18,545 nucleotides of DNA from Gammaproteobacteria bacterium (lineage in GTDB: Bacteria > Pseudomonadota > Gammaproteobacteria > Chromatiales > Chromatiaceae). The translations under genes and the position numbers were made by a program. The stretch covers positions 1-18,545 of the forward strand of contig JAJRUY010000267.1 in NCBI GenBank assembly GCA_024277555.1, given 5' to 3'. How positions within the stretch are numbered: position 1 is the first letter of the stretch; every line of letters begins with the position of its first letter. Below the pieces are notes generated by a model, which had not been told where the DNA came from, did no database searches, and worked only from the letters and a program-made list of their open reading frames with translations. Shown piece after piece: positions 14,328 through 18,545 of the stretch.

Positions 14328-14663
14328 ATGGCAGGCAAGTTCGTAACTTCCGTCGGTAAGGACGGCAAGCACTATTTTGTACTCAAGGCAGGCAATGGCG
14401 AAACCATCCTGCAAAGCCAGGGATACGCAGCAGAAAAAAGTTGCGCCAATGGCATCGAGTCCGTACGCAAAAACAGCCAGGATCCCAAACGATTCGAGAA
14501 AAAGACTGCCACCAACGGCAAGTTTTTCTTTACCCTGAATGCCACCAACGGTCAGATTATCGGCAAAAGCCAGATGTATAAAACCGAAAGTGGGCGCAAC
14601 AATGGGATTGATTCTGTCGGCAGAAATGCGCCGGACGCAAAAGTAGCCGAAGCAACAGACTGA
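14328..14663 (+). CDS. YegP-like protein with two DUF1508 repeats
   Basis: A 111-residue soluble protein made of two tandem DUF1508 units: residues about 3-50 (GKFVTSVGKDGKHYFVLKAG, ending NGIESVRKNS) and about 54-102 (ATNGKFFFTLNATNG, ending NGIDSVGRNA). The internal repeat is clear by eye, including the paired K-x-x-F/YF and GIxSV motifs. E. coli YegP has the same architecture and length. Its biochemical role is unknown. An almost ideal Shine-Dalgarno sequence, AAAGGAGG (14315-14322), precedes the ATG by five bases, far stronger than any other in the window and suggesting abundant expression. A terminator follows 16 bp after the stop. Confidence 0.92.
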   Translation: MAGKFVTSVGKDGKHYFVLKAGNGETILQSQGYAAEKSCANGIESVRKNSQDPKRFEKKTATNGKFFFTLNATNGQIIGKSQMYKTESGRNNGIDSVGRNAPDAKVAEATD

Positions 14664-14679
14664 TTGCTGCATCCCGCAC

Positions 14680-14700
14680 ACCCCCTCCTGCCGAGGGGGT
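14680..14700 (+). terminator. Rho-independent terminator after the YegP-like gene
   Basis: ACCCCCTC (14680-14687) and GAGGGGGT (14693-14700) form a perfect 8-bp GC-rich stem with a 5-base loop, followed by TACTCTTT. It ends exactly where the convergent minus-strand gene stops, with which it shares one base. The minus-strand side lacks a T-run, so it mainly serves the plus-strand transcript. Confidence 0.8.
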
Positions 14701-15395
14701 TACTCTTTCAGTGAGATCTTCAGACGTCCATCTTCAACCTGGATATTTTCCACGCCTTGGGCAAAGGCATGCCAGAAACCGCCAGCATCGCCAAACTCAC
14801 CGATCAGATCCACATTCTTCAGACCGCCCAGCCATGCATTGGGAATGGGAATGCCCATCACGCTCACTCCCCGCAGCTTGATCACTGGCCGCTGATCACG
14901 AAACGCGGCCACCACTCCGGCAGATACCCGCAAGGTCTTGCCGCCGAGAATGGGAAAATCCGGGTCCACATGTACCAGCAGCCGGGCGCTGACCATATCA
15001 TCCGATAAATCCACCGCCAGCTTTTTTGCCAGATCCTTGTTGTTGGCCAGCAAGCCATTGAGCTCCCGCTCTGTGAAGAATAGCTCGCGCTTGCCCTGGC
15101 TTTCATCATAACGTTCCGGGCGCAGCCACTGGTTATCAGGTTCGGGTTTGTCTGCCGCCGATGCAGCAGGCGCCGGCTCATAGCCTAGAAGCCGCAATTT
15201 GCCGTTCAGTTGCTGCTGCTCCTTGCTGCTCAGTTCCACCGGTTTGAAATCATTAGCATAAACATAGGTTCTCACCGCCCAGAAAGTAACTGCGGCGGTA
15301 AGCAGAATCGTACCCAGAACAATCCACAATACATGGATTGCCCGAAAGCCGCGGGACTTGTTTTTCTTCTCCGGGGAGGCTCTTTCCATTTCCAT
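14700..15395 (-). CDS. Membrane-anchored periplasmic protein of unknown function
   Basis: A 231-residue protein with a charged N-terminus, one hydrophobic segment (IHVLWIVLGTILLTAAVTFW) at about residues 20-40, and a long soluble part that should lie in the periplasm. A Pro/Ala/Asp-rich linker comes near residues 73-87. The C-terminal half alternates hydrophobic and polar residues (FFTERELNGLLANN, SARLLVHVDPDFPILGGKTL, IQVEDGRLKISLKE), suggesting beta strands, perhaps a lipid-binding-like fold. I recognise no named family. The ATG at 15395 has GAAGGAG five bases upstream and is preferred over a TTG at 15413 that would overlap the sppA stop. It lies 14 bp after sppA, which suggests a shared transcript and perhaps an envelope role. 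Confidence 0.75.
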   Translation of the reverse strand: MEMERASPEKKNKSRGFRAIHVLWIVLGTILLTAAVTFWAVRTYVYANDFKPVELSSKEQQQLNGKLRLLGYEPAPAASAADKPEPDNQWLRPERYDESQGKRELFFTERELNGLLANNKDLAKKLAVDLSDDMVSARLLVHVDPDFPILGGKTLRVSAGVVAAFRDQRPVIKLRGVSVMGIPIPNAWLGGLKNVDLIGEFGDAGGFWHAFAQGVENIQVEDGRLKISLKE

Positions 15396-15409
15396 ATCTG
15401 CTCCTTCGC

Positions 15410-17170
15410 TCAATATATGGTCAGATCATAGGGCATGCGCGCATAAACACCTCTTGCATCTGCAAGGGACAGCAAATGCTGTACCTGCTTCCACGCCGAC
15501 CGCGCCACAGGGTTGCTTTCAAACCCGGTTTCCATTCCCATTTCCTTGAGTATCTCGTCCATCAGACTGCCTTCCTGCTGATACTCCTTGATCGAGTAGT
15601 TTTCCAGTTGAGCCTTTTCCGCTGCCGCGGCAATCGCATCCCCCAGGCCACCCAGCTTGTCCACCAGACCCAGCTTCAGCGCCTGTTTTCCCGACCATAC
15701 ACGTCCCTGGGCAATTTCATGCACTTCTGCCTTGTCCAGGTTTCTGCCCTCAGCCACCTTTTCCAGGAACCGGGAATAGATGTTGTCAACAAACCTCTGG
15801 ATCACCGCCATTTCATGCTCGGTTTTGGGGCGATACAGGCTGAATACATCTGCAGCCGGTGAGGTACGTGCAACTTCTACATTCAGACCAATTTCATTGA
15901 TGAGTTTCTGGATATTCAGAAACAGGCCGAATACGCCGATAGAGCCGGTAATGGTATTTGGCTCGGCATAGATTTCGTCCGCGTAGGCGGAAATCCAGTA
16001 ACCACCGGAAGCCGCCACTGTGCCCATGGAAACAACCAGTGGCTTCTGCTTTGCCAGCAATATGGTTTCCCGCTGGATGATATCAGAGGCGCTGGCGCTG
16101 CCCCCAGGGCTGTTGACGCGCAACACTACCGCCTTGACCTCATCGTCATTTCTGGCCTTGCGCAACAGGGAAGCGATATAGTCGCCGCTTACATGATCCT
16201 CATCATTTCCTGAAACAATATCTCCTTCGGCGTAGATTATGACCAGTTTGTCGCTGGATTTTTCATCCTCGGGCAAAGTGGAAAAATACTGGGATACTGT
16301 TTTCTGCCTGTCAATCTCCTTGCCGACCTCGCTCCCCGTCAACTCACTCAGCTTGTCACGCACCTCATCGTAGTAGGCCACTGCGGTAACAATGCCTTTT
16401 TCCAACGCCTGTCCGGATTCGATCACGGCGCTCTCTTCTGCCAGATCGCGCAACACAGCCGGGGGCACATGGCGACTGCTGGCAACACCGGCAATCACCT
16501 CCTCGAACAGGTCATGCAGCAGGGTATTGAGTTGCTCACGATTTTCATCACTCATGTGATCCTGCAGAAACGGCTCTACTGCAGATTTGTATTTCCCCAC
16601 TCGGGTAACCTGAACATCAATGCCATATTTGTCAAAAGCATTGCGAAAATACATGATTTCGCTGGCAAAGCCATTGAACTCCAGCAACCCCAGCGGGTTC
16701 AGCACCAGATGATCCGCCGGTGATACCACATACAGGGTTGCCTCGTCCAGATCTTCCTGCCAGGTAATGACCGGCTTGCCCGAGGCCTTGAATTCCACAA
16801 TTGCCTCGCGAACCTCCTTTAGCGCCGCCCAGCCAGAGGCATAACCGTCACGCACCACATTGCCTTTGATGTATAGGCCGCTGACTCGCTCATCCTTCGC
16901 AGCTTGCCGGATTGCGGTTACTACTGTACGTAAGGACTGTCTGCCGCTTTCCTGATCCTGCAACGCCTTATGCAGCACGGATGCAAAGCCCTGCCGCGGC
17001 TGCCGATCCACAATCGGCACTCCCAGATTGAGAGTCAGAAGGGTTTTGTCCTCGACAAACCCGGGAGCATCCCGTGCGGTTAACGCCAGAGCGATAAGCG
17101 CCCCAAAAAGCACCAACACCAAAATCATGGCGGTAAAAGATGCAAATACGGTTTTCAGAAAGCTTTTCAT
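15410..17170 (-). CDS. sppA: Signal peptide peptidase SppA, long (67 kDa) type
   Basis: Inner-membrane serine protease that degrades signal peptides left after secretion, with its active site on the periplasmic side. The 586 residues correspond to the two-domain E. coli form (618). An N-terminal membrane anchor (FLKTVFASFTAMILVLVLFG) is followed by tandem ClpP-like domains. The catalytic lysine is Lys195 in VGKYKSAVEPF of the first domain. The nucleophile is Ser388 in GTVAASGGYWIS of the second. The RVNSPGGSASASD and ITGSIGVFG blocks are intact. The ATG at 17170 is chosen because it gives a normal N-terminus. The frame is open further, through an ATG at 17185 and a TTG at 17233, but there is no better ribosome-binding site there. 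It lies downstream of menA on the same strand. Confidence 0.95.
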   Translation of the reverse strand: MKSFLKTVFASFTAMILVLVLFGALIALALTARDAPGFVEDKTLLTLNLGVPIVDRQPRQGFASVLHKALQDQESGRQSLRTVVTAIRQAAKDERVSGLYIKGNVVRDGYASGWAALKEVREAIVEFKASGKPVITWQEDLDEATLYVVSPADHLVLNPLGLLEFNGFASEIMYFRNAFDKYGIDVQVTRVGKYKSAVEPFLQDHMSDENREQLNTLLHDLFEEVIAGVASSRHVPPAVLRDLAEESAVIESGQALEKGIVTAVAYYDEVRDKLSELTGSEVGKEIDRQKTVSQYFSTLPEDEKSSDKLVIIYAEGDIVSGNDEDHVSGDYIASLLRKARNDDEVKAVVLRVNSPGGSASASDIIQRETILLAKQKPLVVSMGTVAASGGYWISAYADEIYAEPNTITGSIGVFGLFLNIQKLINEIGLNVEVARTSPAADVFSLYRPKTEHEMAVIQRFVDNIYSRFLEKVAEGRNLDKAEVHEIAQGRVWSGKQALKLGLVDKLGGLGDAIAAAAEKAQLENYSIKEYQQEGSLMDEILKEMGMETGFESNPVARSAWKQVQHLLSLADARGVYARMPYDLTIY

Positions 17171-17239
17171 ATCACAATAATCCATTTCGGGCGACAAGAT
17201 AAGTATTTGAGCGCGAATCAGCAGTTTGCGCAAGCTTGG

Positions 17240-18112
17240 TCAAGCAAACAGTCCTGCGCAAAAAACCACGGAAAAGATCAGCTGGAACCGGGCTGTATCA
17301 GCCAGCAAACGATTGAGTTCTTTCCCTACAGGCAAAGTAAAGACCCGAATGATCAAATACAGAGCTACAGGCAACAACAAGCCCGGCAACCAGGAAACGA
17401 GACCGGCAATGTACAGATAAAACAGCAGCAGAAAAGGCAGCAGTAACAGCAAGGCATATTCCACCTGGCTGGCTTTGGCTGGCAACAGCACTGCCAGGGT
17501 CTTGCGCCCGCTCCTGGCGTCGGTTTGACGATCCCGGTAGTTGTTCACCACCAGCACAGCGGCGGCAAACAGTCCCAACATGCTGCCGGTCAGCAGCGCC
17601 GCCAGGCTAATCTGACCGGTTTGCAGATAATAGCTGCCGACCGTTGCACCCAGGCCAAAGAACAAAAAAACGAACAGCTCTCCCAAGGGCGTTGCCGAGA
17701 TTGGCCAGGGATCGCCTGAATAGGCCGCCCCCGCCAGCAGAGAAACCAGACCCAGCAGCAAAATGGGCCAGCCACCGACAAAAACCAGATAGATCCCCAG
17801 AACAAAGGCGCAGATGAACGCAAGCATCGCTCCACGCTGTACGCTGGTTGCAGACAACCAGCCCTGAGCCGTTGCCCGTGGCGGCCCCAGCCGATCGGGG
17901 GTATCTGTGCCCTTGCGCGCATCGGCAGCATCATTGTGCAGGTTGGTGCCGATTTGTATGCACATGGCTGCCAGCAGGGCGGCCAGGGCAGGCAGCAGCT
18001 GCAACTCCCCCCTTTCCGCCCAGGCCAGACAGGTTCCTACCAGCACCGGACTGACAGACAAACCTAAGGTTTTGGGACGAATCGCAGCCAGCCAGGTGGC
18101 AAAGGGACTCAT
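17240..18112 (-). CDS. menA: 1,4-dihydroxy-2-naphthoate polyprenyltransferase
   Basis: Integral membrane prenyltransferase of the UbiA superfamily that attaches the polyprenyl chain to 1,4-dihydroxy-2-naphthoate, forming demethylmenaquinone. The 290 residues show about eight to nine hydrophobic segments. Both aspartate-rich motifs are present: NLHNDAADARKGTDTPDR at about residues 57-74 and VNNYRDRQTDARSGRKTL at about 193-210. The AAIRPKTLGLSVSPVLVG N-terminus is typical of MenA and helps separate it from UbiA. The ATG lies three bases after the menB stop, so translation is probably coupled. A functional menaquinone branch is expected, with the other men genes outside the window. Confidence 0.95.
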   Translation of the reverse strand: MSPFATWLAAIRPKTLGLSVSPVLVGTCLAWAERGELQLLPALAALLAAMCIQIGTNLHNDAADARKGTDTPDRLGPPRATAQGWLSATSVQRGAMLAFICAFVLGIYLVFVGGWPILLLGLVSLLAGAAYSGDPWPISATPLGELFVFLFFGLGATVGSYYLQTGQISLAALLTGSMLGLFAAAVLVVNNYRDRQTDARSGRKTLAVLLPAKASQVEYALLLLLPFLLLFYLYIAGLVSWLPGLLLPVALYLIIRVFTLPVGKELNRLLADTARFQLIFSVVFCAGLFA

Positions 18113-18115
18113 TAC

Positions 18116-18545
18116 TCAGGGACGGCGGGGGAACTTGCTGAAATCCGGTTCCCGCTTTTCCAGAAAGGCATCCCGGCCTTCCTGTGCTTCTGCAGACATA
18201 TAGAACAGGGCTGTGGCATTGCCCGCCAGCTCCTGAATGCCGGCCAGGCCGTCGGTATCTGCGTTGAAGCCTGCCTTGATCACACGCAGGGCAGTAGGTG
18301 AGTGATTGAGGATCTGTCGGCACCAGCGCAGGGTTTCTTCCTCCAGTTCTGCCAGGGGCACTACAGCATTCACCAGGCCCATTTCCAGGGCTTCCCCGGC
18401 ATCGTACTGGCGGCACAGAAACCAGATTTCCTTGGCCTTTTTCAGGCCCACGGTGCGCGCCATCAACCCGGCTCCAAGACCTGCATCGAAAGAACCCACC
18501 CTGGGCCCGGTCTGGCCGAAGCGGGCGTTGTCCGCAGCAATGCTC
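18116..18545 (-). CDS. menB: 1,4-dihydroxy-2-naphthoyl-CoA synthase, partial (5' end beyond window)
   Basis: C-terminal half of a crotonase-fold enzyme that cyclises succinylbenzoyl-CoA in menaquinone synthesis. About 142 residues are inside the window, and the frame stays open to the last base. The first visible residues, SIAADNARFGQTGPRVGSFDAG, include the GSFDAG loop (Ser161 and Asp163 in E. coli numbering). The Gln-Thr-Gly of FGQTGP fits the bicarbonate-dependent class as I recall it. The C-terminus FLEKREPDFSKFPRRP is diagnostic of MenB rather than other crotonases. The GTG at 18499 is an internal valine, not a start. The stop is three bases before menA. Confidence 0.95.
   Translation of the reverse strand, partial: SIAADNARFGQTGPRVGSFDAGLGAGLMARTVGLKKAKEIWFLCRQYDAGEALEMGLVNAVVPLAELEEETLRWCRQILNHSPTALRVIKAGFNADTDGLAGIQELAGNATALFYMSAEAQEGRDAFLEKREPDFSKFPRRP

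Overview
The window looks like a conserved chromosomal segment of a gammaproteobacterium with moderate GC content. The evidence is an EpmA/EpmB/EF-P locus with the modifiable Lys34, a fructokinase of the E. coli Mak type, SirB2, a FimX-like regulator, a long-form (two-domain) SppA and a classical menaquinone pathway (MenB, MenA). The mixture fits an environmental, possibly Chromatiales/Thiotrichales-like, lineage, but the sequence alone does not fix the genus. No rRNA, tRNA, CRISPR array, phage gene or transposase gene was seen.

Layout. Positions 1-505 hold no gene I can support. psd (506-1426, +) runs tail-to-tail into epmA, and their 3' ends overlap by 65 bp. epmA and efp form a minus-strand pair in which the epmA start overlaps the efp stop. 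epmB diverges from efp across 67 bp. These three genes encode elongation factor P and two enzymes that beta-lysylate its Lys34. After a 359-bp AT-rich gap comes a two-gene plus-strand unit: a 619-residue protein with a degenerate PilZ-like C-terminus, then a 700-residue FimX-like protein (REC-like, PAS, degenerate GGDEF, degenerate EAL). This looks like a c-di-GMP effector module, perhaps for type IV pili. It converges on a minus-strand cytosolic 5'-nucleotidase gene.

The 592-bp gap at 9256-9847 contains a 127-bp palindromic insertion element with 12-bp terminal inverted repeats, flanked by a perfect 11-bp direct repeat. Next is a tightly packed plus-strand series: a dynamin-like membrane GTPase, mak, nadA (NAD synthesis) and sirB2. 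Then comes a hairpin that looks like a terminator and also contains the Shine-Dalgarno sequence of the next gene. That gene is a four-helix membrane protein, followed by a YegP-like double DUF1508 protein with a strong terminator.

The right end is a minus-strand cluster read from 18545 leftwards: menB (cut by the window edge), menA, sppA, and a membrane-anchored protein of unknown function. The spacings (3, 69 and 14 bp) suggest an operon.

No wholly new system is obvious. The best leads are the small insertion element at 9544-9692, the hairpin that buries a ribosome-binding site at 13831-13856, and the FimX-like/PilZ-like pair, in which both proteins have lost canonical catalytic or ligand-binding residues.
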